Positions 9,254 through 19,094 of a DNA stretch of 33,719 bases are shown in pieces. Made by a program: the position numbers and the translations under genes. The stretch covers positions 301,212 through 334,930 of the forward strand of contig NW_005434609.1 in assembly GCF_000315625.1 (NCBI RefSeq), read 5' to 3'. Numbering within the stretch: position 1 is the first letter of the stretch; every line of letters begins with the position of its first letter. This DNA comes from Guillardia theta CCMP2712. Lineage: Eukaryota; Cryptophyceae; Pyrenomonadales; Geminigeraceae. The notes below the pieces were generated by a model. It ran no database searches. It was not told where the DNA came from and worked only from the letters and a program-made list of their open reading frames with translations.

Positions 9254-10073
9254 TCACTCTGAGAAACCAGACACTCCATAAAATTCCTGTGATCAACCAC
9301 AGCAAGAAAGTGCTAGTAAGATACAGGGAAGCCATTGCCTGACATGTCATGGTCAGATCTGAACCGCACAGGAAGAGACTGCAACATTTATCTCACCTGA
9401 AGCTTCAGATTCTCGCAGCTGTTTGTCACGACAGCGTGCAGAACAGAAAGCCACAAGATAAACTCTACACACCAGAGAATCATTCTAGTCTCCTCTGCCT
9501 CCGTCCCCAGCCTCCTGATAACGAATCGCATCCCGACGAAGCTGTGAACAATTTGGAAGACTCCAGAGAGAATGAGGAGAGAGCAGAAGGTCGCCTGGCA
9601 AACTGTGTCCTCCTCTCTCATACCAACTTGGATGCAAATCCCTCCCACTACAAGTTGGACAAGGGAGATGATCGCTCGGAACCAACGCTTCACGGGTATG
9701 GCCGTCTCGATCAGGACTTCTATATCGCCACTGAAGGACTTCTCTAGGGGATCTGCGAGCAGAAAGACTGCAGCGGGAGCTGAAACCTCCTCCTCCACGT
9801 CGATTAGTTTCAGACTGGACAGATTTTCCGACGCTGATCCAGCAAGGTTGCTGTCCATCGTTCGGTGGACACCAGCCTCTGCAATGCTCATGTCGCTACC
9901 TGTCAACTCAATCAGCTCGCAGTTCAATCGCTCCACAGCTCCTTGACGAGGACCTGCTGGGCCTTCATCTCGACCATCAAGGTTCTTGGCAGAAACAGCT
10001 TGCTGCCTGTCTTGTACGGTTCGAGGGTCGGTGTCTTCCGACGAACCCGGTTGTTCTCGGCCAAGGGCCTCAT
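9254..10073 (-). CDS. Small three-helix membrane protein
   Basis: Preferred model on the minus strand: 10073-9937, 9895-9397 and 9286-9254 (669 nt, 222 aa, stop TGA). Introns are 41 and 110 nt. The N-terminus from this model (KTPTLEPYKTGSKLFLPRTL) is basic and protein-like. Three hydrophobic helices follow: WFRAIISLVQLVVGGICIQV, FCSLLILSGVFQIVHSFVG and LWCVEFILWLSVLHAVV. A single uninterrupted frame from 10110 to 9388 also exists (240 aa); it shares the membrane part but has a less natural, Gln/Arg/Asp-rich start and ends inside an obvious GTGAGA donor. The last short exon is the weakest part. I recognise no family; topology and location are inferred only. Confidence 0.55.
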
Positions 10074-10366
10074 ATCCTGACAGAGAAGGAGACAGGAGCT
10101 TCTCAAACATCAGTTTGCAAGCCTAGAGCTGTCGGCGCCGCCAAGGTAGCTCAGCAACACATCCAAGGAGGATGGTCTCACTCGCAACAGGACATGGCGA
10201 CAGTCTGAGACGGCAGTAGCTCTACTTCATAGAGCATGCATAAACCTGCACAAACCTCCGTCCTCTCTCTCTTCCTCTCTTCCCTTCCTCTCTTCCCTTC
10301 CATTCATCCGCATGGCATGTTTCTAAATGCGGTTCTGAGGGGGGTTCGTTTTCACTACCCCTACCG

Positions 10367-10373
10367 TATAAAA
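10367..10373 (+). promoter_or_regulatory. TATA box (TATAAAA)
   Basis: TATAAAA lies 43 nt before the ATG at 10416, leaving room for a transcription start about 30 nt downstream and a short 5' leader. It fits a core promoter for the small two-exon gene. Confidence 0.55.
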
Positions 10374-10415
10374 TCTGGAGAGACGACCCGTCCTCTTGCA
10401 CGGCTGCGAACGGCC

Positions 10416-11118
10416 ATGGCGAAGGGAGCTGGCATTAGCGCGCATGAGCTGATGGACACGTCGAGCTCTTCGTTCTATGCTCATCACTGGTGAAATATCC
10501 TCTGCCCTCCCGTCTCTTTCTGGTCTCGTGCAGTGCCGTGCTGTGGGGGTTGTCTTTCCTTTCGCCTTTTCACCTTCTTGCCTCGATAATATGTTTGCGG
10601 GCGTCTGTCGTTTCTGTCTGTTCTTTCGATGGAGAATGACCTGTGTTGTGCTGGCACTCTCACGTGATTCAAGGCGAATTTTGTATGGAACACGCAATTA
10701 AGCTCCTGCATCATGTCTTGACTCTGTTTGTGTGTTGGGGGACGAAACATGATAGGGCAAAAAAGTTCTCAATGAAATGTCGAAATCGATATTATCAACG
10801 GGTTGATGAGAATTGCACCAATGAAATTTTTCTTACAACCTTCAGCTTCACGATGTTCCTCTATTGAAGGCTCGATGTGCTGCTTTTACCGCACATTTGA
10901 GTTGCTGTTTCCCGATCAGCTGACGTTCATCTCTCAGGGTGAAGCCGCATAAGTCCATCTATGGGCTGACTCATGGGTACTTCGAGAGACAGAACAACTT
11001 CCAGGCAGATCAGCACTCGACCATTCCCCATGACAACGACACTTGGTGGGCGGAAGGTGTCAAGGGATCGCAAGCATCCATCCCGCACTCGGCATGGGTT
11101 GCGGGGGAGAGTGTTTGA
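10416..11118 (+). CDS. Hypothetical 84-aa protein
   Basis: Exons 10416-10489 and 10938-11118 (255 nt, 84 aa, stop TGA 11116-11118) joined over a 448-nt GT..AG intron; the split codon TG|G gives HHWVKPHKS. The protein starts MAKGAGISAHELMDT, has no signal peptide or membrane helix, and is rich in His, Trp and Tyr (KSIYGLTHGYFERQNNF, NDTWWAEGVKG). The second exon is clearly coding by composition. The intron is long for this locus and could contain a further small exon. I do not recognise the family; small soluble organelle-complex subunits can look like this, but that is only a guess. A TATA box 43 nt upstream supports the start. Confidence 0.62.
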
Positions 11119-11769
11119 GAGGAGGTAGGGTGTGAGCAACGGTATCACCTGAATGCTGGCTGAGTGAGCAGGAGAGCAGCAGGGGAGGAGAATGTCTACG
11201 AGAGTTGTGTAAGATTGTGCGTTGATAGATCTTGAATATTAATTTCATGCCAAAACAAGCCGTACAATAGTGATTAGAGAAGGAGTGGAAGGTAGGGAAG
11301 GGAGTTGGTACTGCATGACCGAAGTAAATAATGAATCGAGTATAGACAAATCGAATGTTAAACCATCCCCAGCCCTTTGCGTTTTTGGAAGTTTGTATGA
11401 CAAAGCCTGGTCCTTGCGATAATCCTCTATCACGCTTATGAATCAGCAACAATGAGGCATGCAGAATCGAACACTGAGTAAAATGATGTCTGCATCTTCT
11501 AGGCTGACTAGCTGACCTTGATTGCAATCGTCCAAGATAGGATGTTGGAACATGGATAAAATCCTGCAGCAGAGGTTGATACGAAAGAGTGCTGTCGTTA
11601 TGGTGTCGGATATCACTTGCAACTGATCGGCAAAAAACTTACATGTCAGTCTGTTCCTATCATGTTGCAAGTTGGTAAGCCGGCAAGCCCATCGGTTCTC
11701 TTCCCGCCGCCGCCAGACTAGTTAGGATCAAAGTGCCATTATGACGCCTCACCACATTGCAATATCAAC
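11119..11769. other. Intergenic, no gene seen
   Basis: Mixed-composition DNA between the 84-aa gene and tRNA-Ala. Minus-strand open frames at 11060-11670 overlap each other in different frames and have no recognisable domain, so I do not call a gene. Confidence 0.5.
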
Positions 11770-11842
11770 GGGCGACTAGCTCAGATGGTAGAGCGCTCGC
11801 TTAGCATGCGAGAGGCACCGGGATCGATACCCGGGTTGTCCA
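11770..11842 (+). tRNA. tRNA-Ala (anticodon AGC), copy 2
   Basis: 73 nt, base-for-base identical to the minus-strand copy at 771-843: acceptor GGGCGAC/GTTGTCC with G3.U70, anticodon loop TTAGCAT, T arm CCGGG/CCCGG, discriminator A. No tRNA-Sec follows it. A run of five T lies 17 nt downstream. Confidence 0.97.
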
Positions 11843-11858
11843 ACCACAGTCATCTTTC

Positions 11859-11863
11859 TTTTT
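11859..11863 (+). terminator. Pol III T-run after tRNA-Ala copy 2
   Basis: Five T, preceded by CTTTC, 17 nt after the tRNA end; a normal Pol III terminator. Confidence 0.6.
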
Positions 11864-11932
11864 AACTTTCCATGCAACTTGAAGTTGACTTTTCCGACCG
11901 TTGAAGATCAGGATGATTTTTTAATCCTTTAA

Positions 11933-12130
11933 ACATAGTTAAGTTAAAAATCAGTACGAGGATAATCAGAAGAGTAGGAGGCTTGACCCTGACCAGTAAC
12001 ATAGTTAAGTTAAAAATCAGTACGAGGATAATCAGAAGAGTAGGAGGCTTGACCCTGACCAGTAACATAGTTAAGTTAAAAATCAGTACGAGGATAATCA
12101 GAAGAGTAGGAGGCTTGACCCTGACCAGTA
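11933..12130 (+). repeat. Three perfect 66-bp tandem repeats
   Basis: Units start at 11933, 11999 and 12065, each beginning ACATAGTTAAGTTAAAAATC and ending GACCAGTA. I see no difference between the three. Each unit contains the 21-nt core also found at 3807-3827 and, with one change, at 25351-25371. The open frame across the minus strand simply follows the 66-nt (22-codon) period. Confidence 0.95.
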
Positions 12131-12400
12131 CTGAGCCCTGACACTTTAATCCTTTGAGTAAAGGTTTATTCCTGTCCTGTCTGTCACGCCAGGATTATTT
12201 TATTACATCCGTCACGAATCACACGTAACTTGTCAGTACTAGTGACCAGCTCGGGCTCGTCGGATCCGACTCAGTGACCGATCCGAGTCCCCGGACCTGG
12301 CTAGGCTCGGAGCTGTGGTGTAGGAGCAAACTTCACGCAGCACTGCGGCGTTCCGTGACATCTGATGCCACAGCGCACTCGGAGCCTCGGAGGAAACCTT
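12131..12400. repeat. Island-type DNA after the tandem array
   Basis: Words such as CAGTGACC, GATCCGA, CCGGAC and GAGTCCCCGG link this block to the larger GC islands, though it is less GC-rich. I see no gene. Confidence 0.4.
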
Positions 12401-13559
12401 AACTTGTAAAATTGACTGATATTTAGTAGTTTGACCTTCAGTTTTAGAGTTTTAAGTTTTGTTTTTATCTCTTTCTTGGAACTGTTCGACATATCGTGAA
12501 TGACAATTGCGCTGCATGCCGCAGTGCGATGTCGGTAAAGCACCAAGATGTCCATGATGGTTGTGTTTCCTCATTTGTTAGCGGCATGAATACTGACTAA
12601 GGATGGAGAGCATGCAGTAAGGGATCTTTCCTTCCAGGTTCTATGATGCCTTGGATACAGATAGCACTGTACAGCTGGTTCAAGCATGACAAGCACAGGC
12701 ATTCGACTTTCAAACAGATAGCCTAGAGGCTTGCACCAGCCAAGCATTGCTTGATTCATGCCAAGTCTGTCTCCAATTTAGCTTCATCTGCAGGATATCC
12801 CATCTTTGAAGGCACATCTTCAATCACTTTTCACCTCATTCAAATACAAAAGTTCACTGGCTGATAACGTGTTGTGTGCTTGAAATCTTCATCAAGTGAA
12901 GATAGATGCACTTGTCAGAGATCAAATTGATGTAAAGTACATGGAAGCTCTCCGATATCCTTGAGTTTTGCGTAAGACGCGTTGCACAACCGTGAATTTG
13001 CTCAGCCTGTTTATTCAAATTTGCATTGTACATAAACAGATCAAAACTTGATATGCATACTGTGAGACGAGGAACATGATCTACCACACTACAAGCTTTC
13101 AAGGTTGTTGACTGCGCGGGAAGAGAGGGAGGATGGAAGGCAGGGGCGAGCAGAGTCACGGCAGGGGTGAGCATGAGGGAAGGGAACGGGGGAGGAAGGG
13201 CTTCAAATGGGTACCGGGAGATCGCAACGGTTGGGACCCTATGCTAAGCCAATCGTTGAGGTCGTTCATATTCTTAGCCACTAATTGCTAAGCACATGGC
13301 TGACCTTAGGATGTGCTTAGCCCATTTATTAACTAAAGCATTTGTACCAGAGGGCTAAGGTCAAGGTCAAGGTTAGGTCAGCCCATAAAGCCCCCTATTA
13401 TACTTTTTACAACTTTAGGGCCGCCTTTCTCCACTGTGGGACTCCGCCTGTGCTGTTCCTCTGCTGCTGTTCCTCTGCTGCTGTTCCTCTGCTGCCGCGT
13501 GTTTCTCTGCTGTTGCTGTGCTGTTGCTCGTGTTTCATCTGCCTGGGTATCATCTAGTC
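12401..13559. other. Intergenic, no gene seen
   Basis: Mostly AT-moderate sequence with no splice-linked coding pattern. Near 13240-13340 the word CTAAGC/GCTTAG recurs in both orientations. At about 13450-13497 a 15-bp unit (CTGCTGTTCCTCTG-like) is repeated three times just upstream of the orphan gene. Confidence 0.5.
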
Positions 13560-14276
13560 ATGGATCTTGTGTTTGCGAAATGTGTTTCGAAATTCATGTT
13601 GGATGTTACAAAAGTGATCTGCGCGGAGTACTTGTATCGATACGATGATATGCGTGCTACCGTTCAAAGCCTCGGTGTTCTCTATCGTGCTTGGAAGAAT
13701 CTTTCTCCGTCCAAGAAGCTGACGAACCGTTATGCGCTGCGGCTTATCGAGTCTGAGTTGCAAACGCTTACGATATACTTTGATGAGGAGCATATCCGTG
13801 ATGTGTATATGATGACGCGCGGTATGTACATTGAGGGGCAGCTTCCTGACCAAGTTTTGGAACTTCTGGAAGGAGCCAAGTATGAGAATGCGAACGTCGA
13901 GGTGGAGAGTCTGACACGCACGATCACTGGGCGCGATGTTGAGTTTAGGTACTTTATGGATCTGCTTGAAGAGTTGCGTGGGACCAGCTTACATTTGTAC
14001 CGTGAGGTGCTGCGAGCGACTTTCGTGGAGGATGGTGGGTGTACTTTGGATCGACAGAACTTGCCTGAGGGTCAGACGAGTTATATCTGCTTTCAGCTGT
14101 CACGGATTTGCGGGAGTGGGTTGGACGAGGACCATGCTGCGAGGATCTTCTACTCTCTGCTGATCATGATTGCGAGCACGTACGCGACGGACCTTGTGTA
14201 TATGATGAGGGAGGAGCATAAGCTTGCGCGTTGCGATACGTTGTGTGAGTTGGTGGATAATATCAAGACGATCTGA
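13560..14276 (+). CDS. Orphan intronless protein
   Basis: A 717-nt continuous frame, 238 aa from ATG 13560 (MDLVFAKCVSKF) to stop TGA 14274-14276. An upstream in-frame ATG at 13518 would add 14 hydrophobic residues encoded by the repeat-derived CTGCTG stretch; I prefer 13560. The protein is soluble, Leu/Glu/Arg-rich and probably all-helical (RYALRLIESELQTLTIYFDE, DQVLELLEGAKYENANVEVE), with several Cys and no membrane helix except a weak segment (FYSLLIMIASTYATDLVYMM). I do not recognise the family. Unlike most neighbours it lacks introns, and many codons end in G. This may mean recent arrival, for example from a virus or mobile element, or a retrocopy; neither is shown by sequence alone. Confidence 0.6.
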   Translation: MDLVFAKCVSKFMLDVTKVICAEYLYRYDDMRATVQSLGVLYRAWKNLSPSKKLTNRYALRLIESELQTLTIYFDEEHIRDVYMMTRGMYIEGQLPDQVLELLEGAKYENANVEVESLTRTITGRDVEFRYFMDLLEELRGTSLHLYREVLRATFVEDGGCTLDRQNLPEGQTSYICFQLSRICGSGLDEDHAARIFYSLLIMIASTYATDLVYMMREEHKLARCDTLCELVDNIKTI

Positions 14277-14339
14277 CGGAATTCAATAGTGTGTGAAATA
14301 AATGAATGGTGTTGCCTCTATCTCTCTGTCTCCTCCCCC

Positions 14340-15080
14340 TTGATGTCCTTGCGCCGCTGCATGCAGCATGAAGGAGGTCGATATGGGGCGCAACGTGCTG
14401 GTGGTTTCGGGGAAGTCGTGGGACTTGGCGCGTACCGGTAGTCCCTGCTGTAAGGACATGATTCAACACCGTGCCTTGTGAGGAGAGGTGCTACTGCAGT
14501 TGGTTCCAGCCTGTGGGGAAGGGTGTGGCAGACCAGTTCCCTGCCATCCGGATCGGGGAGCGGTAATTCACGCTCAGCCTGCGGATCGAGAAGGCTGTTC
14601 TGGCATGTGCGGCTGACGAAGAACTTTGTGAACTTCTGCTGCGACAGCTACGAGGTTCATGGTGGGTGATCAATGTGGCCCCGAGGCGTTTGTATTTCGA
14701 CATTGCCACTGATAGCGCCCTGCCAGGCTGAACCGTTAGGCGATGAGGGCCAAGACCGTCGGTGCATCCAAGCCTGCGAGCAAGCGGGTGCGTTTCGACA
14801 AGCAGTCGGGATGTCAGCTAGGTGACTGTATTCTGTCTCAGTGAGTCGGAGGCGGAGGATCATATGGTCCAGCACCTCTTCCCTTCCATGACCGGGGACA
14901 AGATGAGCTTCGTGACGAGCATGAATCACTTTTACGAAAAGCCTGGTGCCACGGACGGGCCGGGTGAGAAACGCGGCTGCCATGGAGAGGGAGTCTGTTG
15001 GTCAAGAACGGTGCCCCCGGTTACGGCTGAGTGTTGGAGGCTAGTTACACGTACTGCAGGCAGCATGGCGAAAGGATGAG
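14340..15080 (+). other. Coding-like but broken region
   Basis: Several frames carry natural-looking peptides that stop or shift: GRNVLVVSGKSWDLA (from about 14389), GKGVADQFPAIRIGE then LSLRIEKAVLACAADEELCE (14520-14640), WVINVAPRRLYFDIA (about 14664-14708) and MTGDKMSFVTSMNHFYEKPG (about 14889-14950). I could not join them by good GT..AG introns. It may be a decayed gene with the same base style as the orphan gene just upstream, or an unresolved multi-exon gene. Confidence 0.35.
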
Positions 15081-16298
15081 GCCCGGGGTGAGCCTCCTCG
15101 TGGTAATCCGTTGCGGCATGAAGCTTCGCCGACCGACAGGGACCCCGGCTGACCGAAGGTGAGATCGGACCGTTGGACCGCGGCTTGGTTGCCTACAGGA
15201 GATGATGCATGGATGGCGATCGCACTGAGAGAGGACAAAGTCAGACGTATGCAGACAATATCCAGAGCACGTAGTGTAGAGCATATACAGTTCGTCCCGT
15301 CAGTAATGAAATCATTGTTGAATTCGTACATGTGCGTTCAGACCTCAGTCGGAAATGCAATGTTGGAAATGATGGGAAGGTCTCGCCACGAGGAAATATG
15401 CGGTGGCAGGTTGTGATGATACACTCGCTCAAGTACTATTTGAGAAGATGGTAACCTGCTTATCTGGATTTACCAAGGATCTTTGTAGCCTTGCACACGA
15501 AGGAAATCGATCTTGAATCAATTTGAGCATAACCTCCATTTACTTTCCGTAGCAAGGTTGAGTTGCCTTGATTCTGCGATTCGAAGATGAAGCATATTGA
15601 GGTATGTAGAATCCTTAGTAGTGGCTGCCAACAAATGCTGCGACCTGCACTTCTGTTCAGAAGGATGATAGGGAAAATATTAAGTTGACATGTCACCTGA
15701 CAGAATAACATACATAGAACTTGAAGTTCAACACATGAGCACCGCTACTTAGAAACCGTCTGCTCCAAACTTCAGTCAGTAAGGTAACGTAGATCAGAAA
15801 CAAAATCTTGTCATTTTCGTTTTCTCATGTCTCTGCTTCCACGCTGGCGCGTCCATTGGAGCCAGGTCAGGCTGGAAACTACGTGAACAGTTCACCTGCA
15901 CCAGTTCACAAGCATGAAGATTGCTTGCAAGCAGCAACTTACAGGCTTGCCAGCCGCGACCGACACTTTGTGTTGCATTTTCAGTTGGGGCGTGATATCA
16001 ATCTTGCTGGCCAGTCAAACTAGGGGTGAATTTTAACATTCCATTATTGTTTACAATTAAGTTGTATGCATAAATTGTTATAACGAGCTCTTAGATGCAA
16101 GATCGAAAATACTCTTTTTCCATCTTCACCTCTCTATTTGTTGAAAAGACTTTATTTCAGAATGCAAGTTTACCACATTACAACCGGTCCTTTGCTGCAT
16201 AAACACCCACCCCTTTGCATAAGACTTTTTCCTTGTCTCAATTCATATCTACCAGCCTCCCCACAGAAAGACGTACCGCACCTTACTCTCTTCCCGTC
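15081..16298. other. Intergenic, no gene seen
   Basis: Mixed-composition DNA with short open frames only. The longest plus-strand one (15808-16023) shows no domain. The last part holds the promoter of RWP-RK gene B; its similarity to the region upstream of gene A begins only a few bases before the ATG. Confidence 0.5.
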
Positions 16299-17246
16299 AT
16301 GTACACCCGCATCAAAGTCTTCCCCAGAAAAAAGGCCGGCCAGCAGGAGAAGAACAAGCCCTTCTACCTCTCCACCCTCGACCTCACCGCCATGTTCCAC
16401 CTCAGCCTTCAAGCCGCCGCCGACGAGCTGGTGAGCCCCACGAGAGAGGAGCGAGGGGGACGAAGAGCTGACCCGAGCTTGTTGGAGCAGGGGATCTCGC
16501 TGACGGCCATGAAGAACACCTGCAAGAAGCTGGGCGTGAGATGGCCGACCCAGCACGAGCGGCAGCGCCTGCAGGAGGAGCGGGAGGCGGGAGGGCTGGA
16601 GGCGGTTGTGCTTGCCAGGCGACGGCCGGTGGGGGGTGGAGGGGCTGAGGCAGGAGAACAGGGAGGGAGGGCAGGACAGCTTGAGCAGCTCGTGCAGGCA
16701 GAGGATGCGGAGGGGAGAGATGATGACGAGGACGGAGACGAGGACGAGGACGGAGCTGAGGACGAGGACGAGAAGGAGGATATTCACGAGGGACCGCAGG
16801 CAAGAGCTGCAGTCATGCAGATGCCGATGACACTACAAGAGCAAGTGAGGGGGAGCTGGGTAGGGAGCAGTGGGATAGGGGCAGCCTACCATGCACCGAC
16901 ACTGGGAGTAGGAAGTGACAACATGGCAAGGTCGATGAGATATCCAGTGGCTGGGACTGCAGGTCAAGAAACAGAAAGCAGAGCTTGGCATCATGGAGGC
17001 GGCACCATCCCATGGGCGGGGGGGGATGCCGTCTTGTCAGAAGGAATGCAAACGAATTCATTTGAGTCAGGGCATGCATGGACTAACAATGTAGGAGAAG
17101 CTGGATATTGTGATATGAGTGGGGCTCAGGGCTATGGCTACGGATGGATGAGTGAGGTTGGACCGGGAGGAGAGCCAGGCGTTCAGTGCTGGATGCCTTC
17201 CAATGATATTTACCAAGAGCAAAAGCGAAGAAATCTGATGCCTTGA
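16299..17246 (+). CDS. RWP-RK domain transcription factor, gene B
   Basis: Exons 16299-16430 and 16491-17246 (888 nt, 295 aa, stop TGA 17244-17246). It is the paralog of gene A: from 16295 to about 16627 the two differ at only about three positions (E/Q near residue 15, T/A near 30, a silent GTC/GTG), and the 60-nt intron is identical. The spliced product has the RWP-RK layout FHLSLQAAADELG..TAMKNTCKKLGVRWP, with TQHERQ in place of the usual xRK. It then differs from A by an acidic segment (EGRDDDEDGDEDEDGAEDED, about residues 125-150), which could act as an activation region. The C-terminus is Gly/Tyr/Met-rich and keeps WVGSSGIGAAYHAPTLGVG. It should be a nuclear regulator; targets are unknown. 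Confidence 0.82.
   Translation: MYTRIKVFPRKKAGQQEKNKPFYLSTLDLTAMFHLSLQAAADELVSPTREERGGRRADPSLLEQGISLTAMKNTCKKLGVRWPTQHERQRLQEEREAGGLEAVVLARRRPVGGGGAEAGEQGGRAGQLEQLVQAEDAEGRDDDEDGDEDEDGAEDEDEKEDIHEGPQARAAVMQMPMTLQEQVRGSWVGSSGIGAAYHAPTLGVGSDNMARSMRYPVAGTAGQETESRAWHHGGGTIPWAGGDAVLSEGMQTNSFESGHAWTNNVGEAGYCDMSGAQGYGYGWMSEVGPGGEPGVQCWMPSNDIYQEQKRRNLMP
16431..16490 (+). other. In-frame 60-nt intron in RWP-RK gene B
   Basis: GTGAGC..GAGCAG, identical to 4291-4350 of gene A, with no stop in frame. Confidence 0.78.
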
Positions 17247-17874
17247 AATTCAGATCGGAGGTTGTGATAGGATAGTATATCCTCCGCTGTTTCTTGGAAA
17301 GGAAGACTTTCAGTCAGATCGTTTCTCCTGCTAGTTTTCTCGAGACTGCATGATTTCACTTCTTGAATACCTATTCCTTTTTCACTTGCATACTTACATC
17401 AATTGTGTCCTCCCAATCCAGTCGTGTCAAGCCCAGAAATTTCTCTATGGCCGTTTCTGCGTGAGTTCTTTTCAAATTCGAAGCACTCTCACGACATGAA
17501 ATAGGATCTGTTGTATACACAACAGAGTATCCGACGAGTATCCATGTGTTTCCGGATAGGCAAGGGTTGTAACCCCAATATGTGCATCCTTTGCAGCCTG
17601 CAGATGACTCTCTTCAAGTTGCATTGGCATGCCAGCAGGAGCCGTAAACTCAACACAAGGCTTATGTGTCGATTTAGCCTAGCGAGAGGTCTTTGGACTT
17701 AGTTTCAGTGCACCTCTTGTCAGTCTTTTTCTAGACAGGATCGTAATCTTGTGGTTTCAACAAGGCGACTGATATTTTTTGCAATCAGTTCACATTCAGT
17801 AACCATTGAATGGTTCAACGGTTAATGCGCTGCATTCTGCATACTCGGCACTGACACTCCACTCAGCTTGATGA
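17247..17874. other. Intergenic, no gene seen
   Basis: 3' flank of RWP-RK gene B and spacer. It contains only short open frames. Confidence 0.5.
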
Positions 17875-18325
17875 GTTTTGTCGTACGCCGGGCCGCGCCT
17901 ACCTGTCACTGTGCTGTCACGTTTGACCTGCCCGTTATTTGGGTGCTCTAAAGTTCAGTGGATTTCCGCCGGGCCGGACTCGGAGCTCGTCCGAGGCTCA
18001 GGTTTCCACTCATAAGACTCACTGAGTCAGCTGCCAGTTGCTCCGAGCGAGTCAGTGTCGGACCCCGGCGAAACACTGGGCTGCCGCGTGCGGGGCGCCG
18101 GCCCTTGTCGGAAGGCCGTTGGCAGTGTAGTAAGTCCCGACCCGGGCGGGCGGTCCGATCGGACGGTACTACGGTAGGCGGCCGCGGCCCCGTCGGCGGC
18201 CGCCGCCTGGGGGCGGGCGGCGGCCTCAGTGATGACTCACGGCGGTATCAGATCCGAAGGCATCGGTGAGCCGCGCGGCCGCCGCCGCGCGGTCAGTCTG
18301 ACTCGGAGTCAGATCCGATCATCAT
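17875..18325. repeat. GC-rich island
   Basis: Dense in CCGG, GGCC, GCGGCCGC, CAGTGACTC and GATCCGA words. The 103-codon plus-strand open frame at 17958-18269 is Arg/Gly/Pro-rich and compositional. Same class as the islands at 2825, 21010, 22400, 25255 and 33236. Confidence 0.6.
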
Positions 18326-18704
18326 TTCATTGAGCTCTTTATTGACTGAAAAAGCCTCGGAAGGACAAACCGGAGCAAACAAAGGAGGGGAGGATAGAGC
18401 CAACAAACCCGCCTCAATAAAATACTAGGAAACGAAGGAGGCAGCGAAAACCGGCACTCCAACCACGCAAGCCGCCGACGGCATCATTTCCGTCAGAACC
18501 GTTGAAAGAGTTGACAGGCGGCGTCAACCTTTCATTTTCACTTTTAGACTACCCACCCTTTGAGGCACAAAAGTTGCTCCAGTAGTCACCGTACCCCTAT
18601 TCTGCCGTCAAACAAGATGAGAAATGTTAGGGTGGGTGCTGATACAACCCACCAGACACAAACTGCTACACTACCCCCTACATTTTTACAACCCTACTAC
18701 GACA

Positions 18705-18953
18705 ATGGTCGATGGGATCGAACTTTATTGTTGGATCATGAAAGGCGATGATTATGAGAAAGTAGACGAAGGAATGGAAGTCAAGATAGTGAAGTTAGAG
18801 ATAAAACCAACCTTGAACGAGTTGGAGAGCACGTCGGAGGTCGGAACTGATGACTCTAGTTCCCTGGGCTCGGATCAACATGATCGACGAACTTGCAAGC
18901 ATAAAGCAAGAGTCTCATGTTTAGTAGATGCACTGCCAGCTTCCCTGCTCTGA
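18705..18953 (+). CDS. Possible first exon or small acidic protein
   Basis: A frame from ATG 18705 (MVDGIELYCWIMKGDDYEKV) to TGA 18951-18953, about 82 aa, acidic and Ser-rich (STSEVGTDDSSSLGSD). It looks coding by composition and could be the 5' part of the gene at 19095-20091, but I found no donor that joins the next exon without creating a stop. No family recognised. Confidence 0.35.
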   Translation: MVDGIELYCWIMKGDDYEKVDEGMEVKIVKLEIKPTLNELESTSEVGTDDSSSLGSDQHDRRTCKHKARVSCLVDALPASLL

Positions 18954-19094
18954 GTCTACATGAATCTCGAAAAAAATTTGGTAGATCATCAGATATCATG
19001 CCAGAAAAACAATAGCATATGCATACATGATTGCAGCATGAGAAAGACAAGTATATGAAATGTGCTGATTTGATTATTTCCAGAATTCGAATTC

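Noticed and set aside
9388-10110. Uninterrupted 240-codon frame as the membrane-protein gene
   Set aside because: Kept only as an alternative. The spliced model with ATG 10073 has a more natural N-terminus, and the long frame ends within a clear splice donor.
11862-12068. 68-codon minus-strand frame with repeated peptide units
   Set aside because: The peptide repeat merely follows the 66-bp (22-codon) tandem DNA repeat; there is no start context or homology.
17811-17880. tRNA-like sequence (GGTTCAACGGTTAATGCGC)
   Set aside because: It recalls a tRNA D-arm, but no full cloverleaf, acceptor stem or T arm could be paired. A tRNA-derived repeat fragment is possible but not supportable.
17958-18269. 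103-codon open frame in a GC island
   Set aside because: Arg/Gly/Pro-rich, no domain, and the island opens frames in many readings because stop codons are rare in such composition.
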